DNA of 64,000 bases, from positions 62,001-126,000 of the forward strand of contig NZ_SMFP01000009.1 in NCBI RefSeq assembly GCF_004348975.1, given 5' to 3'. The notes under the pieces are model-generated. The model searched no databases and was not told the DNA's origin. It saw only the letters and a list, made by a program, of their open reading frames with translations. The DNA comes from Antarcticimicrobium sediminis (GTDB lineage: Bacteria; Pseudomonadota; Alphaproteobacteria; Rhodobacterales; Rhodobacteraceae). A program made the translations under genes and the position numbers. Below are positions 21,745 through 31,121 of the stretch, one piece after another. The number at the start of each line of letters is the position of its first letter. Position 1 is the first letter of the stretch.

Positions 21745-22158
21745 GTGTCGAAACTTACCCTGGGGTCATACCCGCAACTGTTGGGATTCGAGCAGTTGGA
21801 ACGCCTGTTGGAACGCTCGGCCAAGTCGGGGAATGAAGGCTATCCCCCGTATAATATCGAGCAGACCTCGGACCATTCCTATCGCATCACCCTGGCTGTC
21901 GCCGGGTTTGCCGAGGAGGATCTGTCGATCACCGTCGAGGATCGCCAACTGGTGATCCGCGGCCGCCAAGGCGATGACAGCGAAGGGCGCGTGTTCCTTC
22001 ATCGAGGTATTGCCAGCCGTCAATTCCAGCGCATGTTCGTGCTGGCTGACGGTGTCGAGGTTGGCGAGGCCATCATGGAGAACGGTCTGCTGCATGTGGA
22101 CCTGACCCGCGCCAGACCGGAAACCGTGGTGCAGACCATCAACATCAGAAAGGGGTAA
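21745..22158 (+). CDS. Hsp20/alpha-crystallin small heat-shock protein
   Basis: 137 residues of the IbpA/HspH class, an ATP-independent holdase that binds unfolding proteins. The alpha-crystallin domain runs from about 35 to 125. It begins YPPYNIEQTSDHSYRITLAV, includes GFAEEDLSITVEDRQLVIRG and ends with the conserved NGLLHVDL motif before a short tail. It starts at GTG 21745, eight bases after an AAGGA ribosome site. It is followed 5 bases later by DUF1150, with which it is co-transcribed, probably from the sigma32-like promoter. Confidence 0.95.
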   Translation: MSKLTLGSYPQLLGFEQLERLLERSAKSGNEGYPPYNIEQTSDHSYRITLAVAGFAEEDLSITVEDRQLVIRGRQGDDSEGRVFLHRGIASRQFQRMFVLADGVEVGEAIMENGLLHVDLTRARPETVVQTINIRKG

Positions 22159-22163
22159 CGGGC

Positions 22164-22388
22164 ATGAACACGCCTTTTGATTTCAATCAGGATGGCCACC
22201 GGATCGTTTATGTGAAGGAGGTCGATGTCGCCGATCTGCCGGAAGAGGTTCAGGCAGAGGCGGGCGGTCGTGAACACCTGTATGCGGTGCATGATTCCGA
22301 GGGTCAGCAGCTTGCGTTGGTGGCGGATCGGCACATGGCCTTTGTGCTGGCACGACAGAACGATCTGGCGCCGGTCGCGGTGCATTGA
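22164..22388 (+). CDS. DUF1150 small protein
   Basis: 74 residues, a family found next to Hsp20 in many alphaproteobacteria. It contains the expected VYVKEVDVADLPEEV start and an end with YAVHDSEGQQLALVADRHMAFVLARQ. It is soluble with no signal peptide. It follows hsp20 by 5 bases and its stop overlaps the start of the PhzF gene (TTGA). A role with Hsp20 in the stress response is inferred only from this repeated neighbourhood. Confidence 0.88.
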   Translation: MNTPFDFNQDGHRIVYVKEVDVADLPEEVQAEAGGREHLYAVHDSEGQQLALVADRHMAFVLARQNDLAPVAVH

Positions 22389-23272
22389 GTCGCTATCCAT
22401 TCGACTGGGTCGACGCGTTCACCACCCGCGCGTTCGGAGGAAACGGCTGCGCCGTCGTGCATGGCGGCGCAGATCTGGACACGGATGTCTGCACCGGTTT
22501 TGTGCGCGAAACATCACTGGTGGAATGCACATTTACCGGCCCGTCCGACGTGGCGGATGTGCGGGTGCGCTATTTTCTGGCCGATCGCGAGATTCCCTTT
22601 GCCGGACACCCGACCATTGCCACCGTGGCCGCAATGCGGGCGCGCGGGATGATCGCAGGCGGTGAGATCACGCTTGAGACCGGGGCCGGGCTGGTGCCTG
22701 TCCAGCTTGACGGCGATCGGATCGCAATGACCCAGATTGCCCCTGACTTTGGCGCAGAGGTCGATCCGGCGCGGGTGGCGGCCGCCGTCGGTCTTTCGCC
22801 CGCCGATATCATTGCGCCGCCGCAACTGGTGTCGACCGGGCTGCCCTTTGTTATCACTGTATTGCGCGACCATGAGGCGCTGCGTGCGGCGCGCCTTGAT
22901 CTGGACGGGATGGCCGCATTGGCCACTGCAATAGGTCAAGCTGGTGCCCCCCTGATGGAGCCTTTCCTTGTCACCCTGCAGGGCGCGACAGAGGTGGGCG
23001 ATACGTTTTCCCGGCTGATTCTGGCGCCGCCCAGCCCGCCCGAGGATCCCTTTACCGGCTCGGCCACCGGCGCGATGGCCGCCTATCTTTGGCGCCATGG
23101 TCTGATGCCGGGCGAGAGTTTTACCGCCGAACAGGGCCACTGGCTGGGCCGCCCCGGACAGGCGCGGGTCAGCCGCCTTGGCCCGGTTGAGGCGATGACC
23201 GGCATCCGTGTCGCCGGGGCGGGGTTCGTATTGATGACGGGCGAGGTCGATTTGCCCGCTGCAATGGACTGA
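22385..23272 (+). CDS. PhzF-family epimerase/isomerase
   Basis: 295 residues of the PhzF / diaminopimelate-epimerase fold. It starts PFDWVDAFTTRAFGGNGCAVV and carries the catalytic-Glu region TSLVECTFTG, REIPFAGHPTIAT, and DPFTGSATGAMAAYLWRHG. Only TTG at 22385 gives a full N-terminus, overlapping the DUF1150 stop (TTGA). The substrate is unknown: most PhzF homologues are not in phenazine pathways, and no phz genes are here. It is followed 7 bases later by the GT10-like gene. Confidence 0.9.
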   Translation: MSRYPFDWVDAFTTRAFGGNGCAVVHGGADLDTDVCTGFVRETSLVECTFTGPSDVADVRVRYFLADREIPFAGHPTIATVAAMRARGMIAGGEITLETGAGLVPVQLDGDRIAMTQIAPDFGAEVDPARVAAAVGLSPADIIAPPQLVSTGLPFVITVLRDHEALRAARLDLDGMAALATAIGQAGAPLMEPFLVTLQGATEVGDTFSRLILAPPSPPEDPFTGSATGAMAAYLWRHGLMPGESFTAEQGHWLGRPGQARVSRLGPVEAMTGIRVAGAGFVLMTGEVDLPAAMD

Positions 23273-23279
23273 GGCCGCG

Positions 23280-24140
23280 ATGTCACACCCTGCTGTCGCC
23301 ATCCTGCCCTATGGCCGCCGACTGGGGCCGGCACTGTCCACGGTGCCGGTGAGCGACCTGATCTGGCCGCTGGGCTGTCCCGAACGGTTGCGCGGCGGTC
23401 GCGTGGGCGAGTTGACGGACACCGACCATCTGCTGGTCTATCCGCGCACCGATATGCATTTTCGTCGCCGCTGGGGCACGCGGGCGCGGGTCTCGTTGAT
23501 CATGGCGGAGCCCGAGGTCATTCATGGCCGCCATATGAAGCTGTTGCGCCTGACCTGGCGGCGGTTTCATCGTATCCTGACCTTCAACGAGGGATTGTTG
23601 CAGGCGGTTCCCAACGCGGTGTTGTTCCCGCTGGGCACCACATGGGTGCCGGAATGGCGCGATCTGCCGTTGGACAAGATCGCGATGTGTTCGCTGATTG
23701 CCTCGGCCAAGCGGGATTCGAGCGGGCACAAACTGCGCCATGGGGTGGTCGATTGGGCGCGCAGCACGGGGCAGGACGTGGCGGTGATGGGGCGCGGGTA
23801 TATCCCGTTCGAGCACAAGGCGGATGGGCTCGCCCCGTATCGCTTTTCCGTCGTGATCGAGAACGTGCGCGAGACCAATTACTTTACTGAAAAACTGATG
23901 GATGCGGTGCTGTGCAACACGGTGCCGATCTATTGGGGCTGCCCCAATCTTGAACGGTTCATGGATCCCGAAGGGATCATCCAGTGCCAGTCCGAGGCGG
24001 ATCTGCGCCGTGCGATCAAGGCCATCTCGGAGGAGGACTTCCGGGCGCGTCTGCCGCATCTGCGCCGTTTGCAGGGGGAATTGGAGCCCTATATCGACAT
24101 TGACCGGCGCGCGGCTCAGGCGATTATGAACAGTCTCTGA
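23280..24140 (+). CDS. Glycosyltransferase family 10-like (fucosyltransferase fold)
   Basis: 286 residues. The C-terminal half has the family 10 nucleotide-sugar signature: YRFSVVIENVRETNYFTEKL, then AVLCNTVPIYWGCPNLERF. The N-terminal half (PRTDMHFRRRWGTRARVSLI) is the acceptor domain and is less conserved. It may transfer fucose or another deoxyhexose onto a surface glycan, but no sugar-nucleotide genes are nearby. It ends shortly before the sat-cysC terminator. There is no signal peptide or membrane anchor. Confidence 0.82.
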   Translation: MSHPAVAILPYGRRLGPALSTVPVSDLIWPLGCPERLRGGRVGELTDTDHLLVYPRTDMHFRRRWGTRARVSLIMAEPEVIHGRHMKLLRLTWRRFHRILTFNEGLLQAVPNAVLFPLGTTWVPEWRDLPLDKIAMCSLIASAKRDSSGHKLRHGVVDWARSTGQDVAVMGRGYIPFEHKADGLAPYRFSVVIENVRETNYFTEKLMDAVLCNTVPIYWGCPNLERFMDPEGIIQCQSEADLRRAIKAISEEDFRARLPHLRRLQGELEPYIDIDRRAAQAIMNSL

Positions 24141-24242
24141 CAGGGGCGCAGAGGCCTGAGGCCAATCTCGCCGTGTTGCTCTGCATTATTTTATGTCCGC
24201 AGGGCGCGCATGTCTCCGGACATGCCCTGCGCGGCCACAACG

Positions 24243-24273
24243 AAAAACGGCCCAGACATTTCATCCGGGCCGT
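24243..24273 (-). terminator. Terminator of sat-cysC
   Basis: A 7-bp stem (ACGGCCC at 24247-24253 with GGGCCGT at 24267-24273). On the minus strand it is followed by TTTTTCG, i.e. the five A residues at 24243-24247 on the plus strand. It lies 27 bases after the sat-cysC stop. Confidence 0.85.
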
Positions 24274-24299
24274 CTCCGATTCTATCGCTGCTGGGTGGA

Positions 24300-26018
24300 T
24301 CAGCTCAGGCCGATCAGGCCCATCTGTTCCAGCTTCAACAGTACCTGATGGGCGCAGTTGTCGACATCGACATTCTCGGTCTCGATCCGCAGTTCGGACC
24401 CCTCGGGCACATCATAGGGGTCCGAGATACCGGTGAACTCCTTGATTTTGCCTTCGCGCGCCAGCTTGTAGAGCCCCTTGCGGTCGCGGCGTTCGCATTC
24501 TTCGATGGTGGTCGCCACATGGACCTCGACAAAGGCACCATAAGCTTCGACATCTTCACGCACGGCGCGACGGGTGGTGGCATAGGGCGCGATCGGGGCA
24601 CAGATGGCGATGCCGCCATTCTTGGTGATCTCGCTGGCGACATAGCCGATGCGACGGATGTTCAGGTCGCGGTGCTCTTTCGAGAAGCCCAGCTCGCTGG
24701 ACAGGTTCTTGCGCACGATATCGCCATCCAAAAGCGTTACCGGACGCCCGCCCATTTCCATCAGCTTGACCATCAGCGCGTTGGCGATGGTGGATTTTCC
24801 CGACCCGGAGAAGCCGGTGAAGAACACGGTAAAGCCCTGCTGGCTGCGCGGCGGCTTGGTGCGGCGCAGCTCTTTGACCACCTCGGGGAACGAGAACCAT
24901 TCCGGGATCTCCAGCCCTTCCGCCAGACGGCGGCGCAGCTCGGTGCCCGAGATGTTCAGGACGGTGACGTCATCCTTGTCGGCGATCTCGTCGTTGGGTT
25001 CATACTGGGCGCGTTCCTGCACATAGACCATGTGCTTGAAGTCGACCATTTCGCAGCCGATTTCCGACTGGTTCGCACGGTACAGATCCTGCGCGTCATA
25101 GGGGCCGTAGAAATCCTCGCCCGCCGAATTCTTGCCGGGGCCGGCATGATCGCGCCCGACGATGAAGTGGGTGCAGCCGTGATTGGCGCGGATCAGGCCG
25201 TGCCAGACAGCTTCACGCGGGCCGGCCATGCGCATGGCAAGGTTCAGCAGGCTCATGGTGGTGGTCGCCGCCGGGTATTTGTCCAGCACGGCCTCATAGC
25301 AGCGCACGCGGGTGAAGTGATCGACGTCGCCCGGTTTGGTCATGCCGACCACCGGGTGGATCAGCAGGTTTGCCTGTGCCTCTTTCGCGGCGCGAAAGGT
25401 CAGCTCCTGGTGCGCGCGGTGCAGCGGGTTGCGGGTCTGGAACGCGACGATGCGACGCCAGCCCAGCTTGCGGAAATAGGCGCGCAGCTCGTTCGGGGTG
25501 TCGCGGCGGCCGCGGAAATCATAGTGTACGGGCTGCTGGATGCCGGTCACCGGGCCACCAAGATAGATCTTGCCAGCCGTGTTGTGCAGATAGTTGACGG
25601 CCGGGTGCGCGCTGTCGTCGGCACCAAAGACCTTTTCGGCCTCGCGCGATTTGTTCGGCTCCCAGCGGTCGGTCACGGTCATGGTGGCGAGGATCACGCC
25701 CTCTTGGTCGCGCAGGGCGATGTCTTCACCCAGCTCCAGCTTTTCGGCAAAGGCGTCCGACACGTCCAGGGTGATCGGCATCGGCCAAAGCTGGCCGTCG
25801 GCCAGACGCATGTTGTCGACAACGCCGTTGTAATCGGCTTCGCTCAGGAACCCTTTCAGCGGGTTGAAGCCGCCGTTCATCAGCAGTTCGAGGTCGCAAA
25901 TCTGACGCGGGGTCAGATCCAGGCTTTTCAGGTCGCCAGCTTCGACTTTGAGTTTTTGGGCTGAATCATAGGAAACGTACAACTCCGGGATCGGAGTAAG
26001 GTTACTAAGCATTGTCAT
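24300..26018 (-). CDS. sat-cysC: Bifunctional sulfate adenylyltransferase / adenylylsulfate kinase
   Basis: 572 residues that make PAPS from sulfate in two steps. The N-terminal ATP sulfurylase has TRNPLHRAHQ (about 195-204, catalytic HxxH) and GRDHAGPGK (288-296). The C-terminal APS kinase has the P-loop GFSGSGKST (402-410), then DGDIVRKNLSSELGF and the APS site ISDPYDVPEG. Domain order is sulfurylase then kinase, the bacterial and fungal order, opposite to animal PAPSS. The start is MTMLSNLTPIPELYV (26018); the frame reaches back to 26156 but that part looks non-coding. No cysDN, cysH or permease gene is nearby. Confidence 0.94.
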   Translation of the reverse strand: MTMLSNLTPIPELYVSYDSAQKLKVEAGDLKSLDLTPRQICDLELLMNGGFNPLKGFLSEADYNGVVDNMRLADGQLWPMPITLDVSDAFAEKLELGEDIALRDQEGVILATMTVTDRWEPNKSREAEKVFGADDSAHPAVNYLHNTAGKIYLGGPVTGIQQPVHYDFRGRRDTPNELRAYFRKLGWRRIVAFQTRNPLHRAHQELTFRAAKEAQANLLIHPVVGMTKPGDVDHFTRVRCYEAVLDKYPAATTTMSLLNLAMRMAGPREAVWHGLIRANHGCTHFIVGRDHAGPGKNSAGEDFYGPYDAQDLYRANQSEIGCEMVDFKHMVYVQERAQYEPNDEIADKDDVTVLNISGTELRRRLAEGLEIPEWFSFPEVVKELRRTKPPRSQQGFTVFFTGFSGSGKSTIANALMVKLMEMGGRPVTLLDGDIVRKNLSSELGFSKEHRDLNIRRIGYVASEITKNGGIAICAPIAPYATTRRAVREDVEAYGAFVEVHVATTIEECERRDRKGLYKLAREGKIKEFTGISDPYDVPEGSELRIETENVDVDNCAHQVLLKLEQMGLIGLS

Positions 26019-26199
26019 TTCAAATCTTTCGGTTTCAGTTTTGGGCGGGGTCCCGTTGGTCCGGTCGCGCGCGGCATAGCCTCGGTTGGCGTTAAAAGTC
26101 CAGTGATGCTTGCCGATTTCTGATATTGCGGAGATTTTTTGCCGGAGTGGTACCATTTCGCCAATCCGCGGAAAGCGGTCGGACCTAGGGGCGAGGGGG

Positions 26200-27885
26200 T
26201 CATGCTGCTGGGGCCGTATCGACCAGCAGGGGGGCCAGATCCTGACCGCTGGCCATCGACAGGGCGATCACCGGGGTGGCCACTCCGCGCAGGTCCAATG
26301 TGACGAAATCCAGCGCGTCGGTATCGATGCCGGCGCTGTGCAGGACGGTCTGCGACACCAGCACTTCGACACCCAACTCCTTGGTCTTGCCTTCCAACCG
26401 GCTGGCGGCATTGACGGTATCGCCGATGATGGTGCGCGGCGCGTTGCCTGCGGCGCCGATTTCGCCCAGCACCAATTCGCCCAGATGCAGACCCGCGCCG
26501 ATGCGGATGGCGGGGATGCCCTCGTCTGCGAGCCGCAGATTGAACTTGGCCAATGCCGCGCTGAGCCGGGATGTGGCGCGCAGGGCGGCGCGGGCCGAAC
26601 TGCCCTCATCTGCGGTCTCGAACACCGCCAGCAGCCCGTCGCCGAGGTATTTGTCGACGCTGCCGCCCTCGGCGAGGATCGGCGGCACGATGGCGTCAAA
26701 GAACCGGTTGAGCAGAAACACCACGTCATAGGGGAGCTGTCCGGTGGTCCGGGCGGTAAAGCCGCGCATGTCCAGAAACAAGATTGCAAGGCGCCGCTCC
26801 TGCCCTTGGCTGGAATGGGCGCGTCCACGCCGCCCGTCGGGCAGGAACACGCGAAACACCGTGGCGGCGTTGGTGGGGCGGATCTGGCAGGCGAGCCGTG
26901 TCCCCGGACCGGCGTTCACGGCGCGCAGGCTGTTCCGTTCGGCCGGTTCCGGCGGCGGTAGATGGTCTTCGCCGGCCTCGATCACCACGCGGCAGGTGGT
27001 GCAACGGCCGCGCCCGCCACACAGCGCGGTATGGGGCACCCCATGCAGCCGCGACATTTCCAACAGCGTCAATCCGCGCGGCGAGGTGACCTCGGGGCCG
27101 TCGGCATAGCGGATACGGACCGCGCGCCGTCGCCGGAGACTTCGACGCCCGAAATGTACGATCGCGGCCAGCGCCAGCAGCGCCAGAAAAATCCACAGCC
27201 CGGCGCGCGAGATCGCGATCAGTGTTCCAAAGGTGGCCGCATCGGGCCAGTGGAATTCTGCCATCGCGGTGGCGCGGGCGGCGGGATCGGCAAACAGCGC
27301 CTGCATCCGCCGCCCTTCGGTCATGAAGCCAGCCAGCGCAAAGGCGGGGATCAGGGTCGCGATCCCGACCAGTGCAGGGGTATTGCGCCGCCACCATGGG
27401 GTCAGCCGCAGCCAGAAATGCAGCCCGATACAGCCGTGGGTCCAGACCAGCAGCAGCAACAGCGCCTGTTTCCAGCCATCCGGGGTGTTCCAGATCAGAA
27501 CGGGGATATAGCTCATCCGGTCGTTGACGCCGAACAACTCATGCGCGAGCCGGGTGTGCACCACGTGCGCGATCAAAAGCACCGGGATCAGCAGACCGAA
27601 GCCGAATTGCAGCGCGTTCCACAGGGGCATGCGCAGGGTGCGGCGGTTGGCCAGACTATAGAGCGCAAGCGCCGCGTGGGTCAGCAATGCGCCATGCAGG
27701 ATCACACCGCCCACTGCGGTTCGGGTGATCATCTGGCGCGCGTCCTGCATCGCCTCCATCGCGCGCGGGGAAATCAGGCCAAGGCCAATATTGAGAAAGT
27801 GGAATACGGCGAAGGTGAACAGGATCAGGCCAGAGCCGATCCGGGCACGCGTGATCCAGTTGCCCCGCCAGAGCATGCTTGCCAC
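26200..27885 (-). CDS. Membrane protein fused to [2Fe-2S] ferredoxin and class III nucleotide cyclase domains
   Basis: 561 residues in three modules. Residues 10-245 hold about six transmembrane helices with several histidines (29, 64, 70, 107, 110, 150, 156), resembling a di-haem cytochrome-b or succinate-dehydrogenase anchor. Residues 255-345 form a plant-type ferredoxin domain with CGGRGRCTTC (Cys289, 295, 298) and Cys333 (LACQ). Residues 366-540 are a class III cyclase: metal Asp372 (FLDMRGFTA) and Asp416 (DKYLGDGLLAVF), substrate Lys412, and Asn492/Arg496 (VNAASRLE). All catalytic positions look intact. It probably makes cAMP in response to redox or electron flow. trxB lies upstream on the same strand, 172 bases away. 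Confidence 0.85.
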   Translation of the reverse strand: MASMLWRGNWITRARIGSGLILFTFAVFHFLNIGLGLISPRAMEAMQDARQMITRTAVGGVILHGALLTHAALALYSLANRRTLRMPLWNALQFGFGLLIPVLLIAHVVHTRLAHELFGVNDRMSYIPVLIWNTPDGWKQALLLLLVWTHGCIGLHFWLRLTPWWRRNTPALVGIATLIPAFALAGFMTEGRRMQALFADPAARATAMAEFHWPDAATFGTLIAISRAGLWIFLALLALAAIVHFGRRSLRRRRAVRIRYADGPEVTSPRGLTLLEMSRLHGVPHTALCGGRGRCTTCRVVIEAGEDHLPPPEPAERNSLRAVNAGPGTRLACQIRPTNAATVFRVFLPDGRRGRAHSSQGQERRLAILFLDMRGFTARTTGQLPYDVVFLLNRFFDAIVPPILAEGGSVDKYLGDGLLAVFETADEGSSARAALRATSRLSAALAKFNLRLADEGIPAIRIGAGLHLGELVLGEIGAAGNAPRTIIGDTVNAASRLEGKTKELGVEVLVSQTVLHSAGIDTDALDFVTLDLRGVATPVIALSMASGQDLAPLLVDTAPAA

Positions 27886-28057
27886 AGGTCCACCCCCTTC
27901 GCGCGTGTTCCGGGACCAGACTGGGTGGGATGCGCCGGGCGGTCAAGGGCGGCCCGGTACAGAGACCGTGGCTGCGACCGGGGCTGCACAGCCTTTATGG
28001 CGTGTGGCGAGCAAAGGAGAGGCGCCGCCGCGACCCATCGGACCGCGGCAAACGGGT

Positions 28058-29080
<1,023 letters not shown>

Positions 29081-29226
29081 TTAAACCCCTCCATCTTGGG
29101 CTATTCGCCACAGCGCTTTGTGCCGTCTATTCGGGCAAAGCGTTATAGGGAGCTGCGCTTTGGCGAAACATTATTGCGCGTCGCCGGTGCGCTGCTATAA
29201 GAAACGCAACACGAGGGGTGCTAGCA

Positions 29227-29727
29227 ATGGCGACAACACGACTTGATCCGATTGATCGCAAGATCCTGTCGGAGCTGCAGAGCGATGGCAGAATGACCAA
29301 CGTCGAATTGGCCCGACGCGTTGGGATATCTGCGCCTCCCTGTTTGCGACGGGTGCGCACGTTGGAGGAGTCCGGGCTGATCCGTGGCTATCATGCGGAT
29401 GTGAATGCGCGCGAACTGGGATTCGAGGTACAGGTCTTTGCGATGGTCGGGCTCGACAGTCAGGCCGAGGCGGAGCTGAGCGCGTTTGAGGCGCGCTGTC
29501 GCGACTGGCCGCTGGTTCGGGAGTGTCACATGCTGAACGGCGAAGTCGACTTCATCCTGAAATGCGTCGCCCCTGACCTGAGCTCGTTCCAGAGTTTTCT
29601 GACCGGCGAGTTGCTGACCACGCCGAACGTGGCCAGCGTCAAGACCTCGCTGGTGATCCGGGGCGCCAAGGACGAACCGGGCGTGCCCTTTGATGTGTTG
29701 GAAGAGCGGCTGAGCCGGTCTGCCTGA
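29227..29727 (+). CDS. Lrp/AsnC-family transcriptional regulator
   Basis: 166 residues. The N-terminal winged helix-turn-helix (about 5-55: RKILSELQSDGRMTNVELA, RRVGISAPPCLRRVRTLEE) is followed by a RAM ligand-binding domain (about 65-140). The ATG at 29227 is preferred, with AGGGG eight bases upstream; a GTG at 29218 would add three residues. Lrp-type proteins usually control neighbouring amino-acid or redox genes; divergent trxB is the obvious candidate, but no operator was identified. It ends six bases before the convergent Hint gene. Confidence 0.92.
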   Translation: MATTRLDPIDRKILSELQSDGRMTNVELARRVGISAPPCLRRVRTLEESGLIRGYHADVNARELGFEVQVFAMVGLDSQAEAELSAFEARCRDWPLVRECHMLNGEVDFILKCVAPDLSSFQSFLTGELLTTPNVASVKTSLVIRGAKDEPGVPFDVLEERLSRSA

Positions 29728-29733
29728 GCGGGA

Positions 29734-30516
29734 TCAGGCGCTGATCGCGTCGATCTGGCCGTCGCCGGCACGGGCATGGATCTGAGGCCCGAAATCGCAG
29801 ATCGCAGAAATATGCGGGAACAGTTTCAGAAAAACATCGCGCATGGTCGGGCTGACCAGACGTAGCGCGTTGGTGCCCGGGTGATAGGTCTCGAATTCGA
29901 GACCGGCAACCCGGATCACCGAATGCCGTTCAAGGCAAAGATGATACAGCTGCACCGCGGTCGGCGGCGCGGTTTCGATCACATGGTTCCCGTCCAGAAA
30001 TTCGCGCACCGGGGTCAGTAGCGGGGCGTCGCCCGCCAGTTCGCGCAGGTGTCCCGGGGTTTTGAGGAGGCGGGCTGCGGGGCCTGCCAGAATGTCGGTC
30101 ATCGGCAATTGCATGCCGAAACTGTCGGCCATGATCCGCACCAGCGGGTGATAGCGGCCCTTGGCGTCCGGGCGACCGGGCACGATCTGGGTGCTGCCTT
30201 TCCACATCAGGGTCCGGGTGATGCCGGTGCGGGTCAGGATTCGGTCTCCGGGCAGCAGATCCTCGACGGCGATCGGGCCGGCCTCGGTCTCGATCTGCGA
30301 ACCACGGGTAAAGGCAGAGAAGGCGGTTTCGAACAGTGGCAGCGCCGGGGCGATGTGGCGGCTGTCGATGATGTCGCCATTGGCGGCAAGCACGCTGACC
30401 TCATAGCGGCGAAGCTGCGGCCGCGCGTGGGCGCGCAGCGCGGCAGGGTCTTGCAGAATCGGGCTGGTCTCAACGGCATTGCGGGCAGCGCGCGCAAGCG
30501 AGGCGGGGATCGTCAT
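29734..30516 (-). CDS. Hint-domain protein, apparently without the nucleophile
   Basis: 260 residues; the N-terminal about 65 are unassigned. The Hint (Hedgehog/intein) fold starts near residue 68 with AFTRGSQIETEAGPIAVEDLLPGD, then SILTR-type strands and VIETAPPTAVQLYHLCLERHSVI near residue 195. Rhodobacteraceae relatives begin this motif with Cys (CFTPGT-type); here the corresponding position is Ala (about Ala68), so self-cleavage looks impossible. No signal peptide. Convergent with the Lrp gene. The role is unknown. Confidence 0.8.
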   Translation of the reverse strand: MTIPASLARAARNAVETSPILQDPAALRAHARPQLRRYEVSVLAANGDIIDSRHIAPALPLFETAFSAFTRGSQIETEAGPIAVEDLLPGDRILTRTGITRTLMWKGSTQIVPGRPDAKGRYHPLVRIMADSFGMQLPMTDILAGPAARLLKTPGHLRELAGDAPLLTPVREFLDGNHVIETAPPTAVQLYHLCLERHSVIRVAGLEFETYHPGTNALRLVSPTMRDVFLKLFPHISAICDFGPQIHARAGDGQIDAISA

Positions 30517-30803
30517 ACATCGGCCCTTTCTAAACGGGTCGCATCTGCGTCGGCCCCCACCGACAACGACAGACGGACACGGAAAAAATCGTGATCAACA
30601 TCTGTACAAGTGGGGAGATGCCAATATCTGGATAGAATTGTCAAAAAATTGCCACTATTCCGCGCCTGCCGGGGTCAATCGCATGGCAGGGCTTCGCATT
30701 GTTTCCCGGGACTAGAGTAGTCCGCCACAATTTGGACAAAGCCGCCACAATTCGGCCGTAACCGATTCTGGCTGTCCGAGGTGCGGCCCTGTCCTTCGGG
30801 GCG

Positions 30804-30926
30804 TTACGCGCTCGCACGGGTTTCAGAGGCGCGCGGTGTCCGGCTGTCGCGGGTCCAGGGCAGGCGCGGGGCGCTGCTCTTGGAGGTTTCGATGACGGAT
30901 TTGATGAAGCGCGACTTCTGTTTCAT
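30804..30926 (-). CDS. Small conserved-looking protein, 40 residues
   Basis: An ATG at 30926 opens a 40-codon frame ending TAA at 30804. It begins MKQKSRFIKSVIETSKSSAP and continues RLPWTRDSRTPRASETRASA. AGGAG lies 11 bases upstream. The protein is strongly basic with no membrane segment. I recall similar short basic proteins with the KSRF(I/L)KSVIET opening in other Rhodobacteraceae, but this could not be searched. It lies alone between pgeF and the Hint gene. Its small size would exclude it from most ORF filters. The function is unknown. Confidence 0.75.
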   Translation of the reverse strand: MKQKSRFIKSVIETSKSSAPRLPWTRDSRTPRASETRASA

Positions 30927-31121
30927 GGCTCTGATGCTCCTGCCTTAGACCGCCGGGGCGGCATGTTCGTTGCGAGGAGTATCCGTTGCCATTCGGGCAA
31001 CCATTGGGCCAAGCCGTGGAAATACCGCGCCATATTGAGGCGGAGCCGGGGCAAATGCGGCGGTTTGGGGATGCTGTGTTTGCTCATGCGGGCGGGCGGT
31101 GACGGGGCCGCGCGCCGAGGC

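Noticed and set aside
24210-25964. 584-codon plus-strand frame opposite sat-cysC
   Set aside because: Shadow of a conserved enzyme; begins inside the terminator region.
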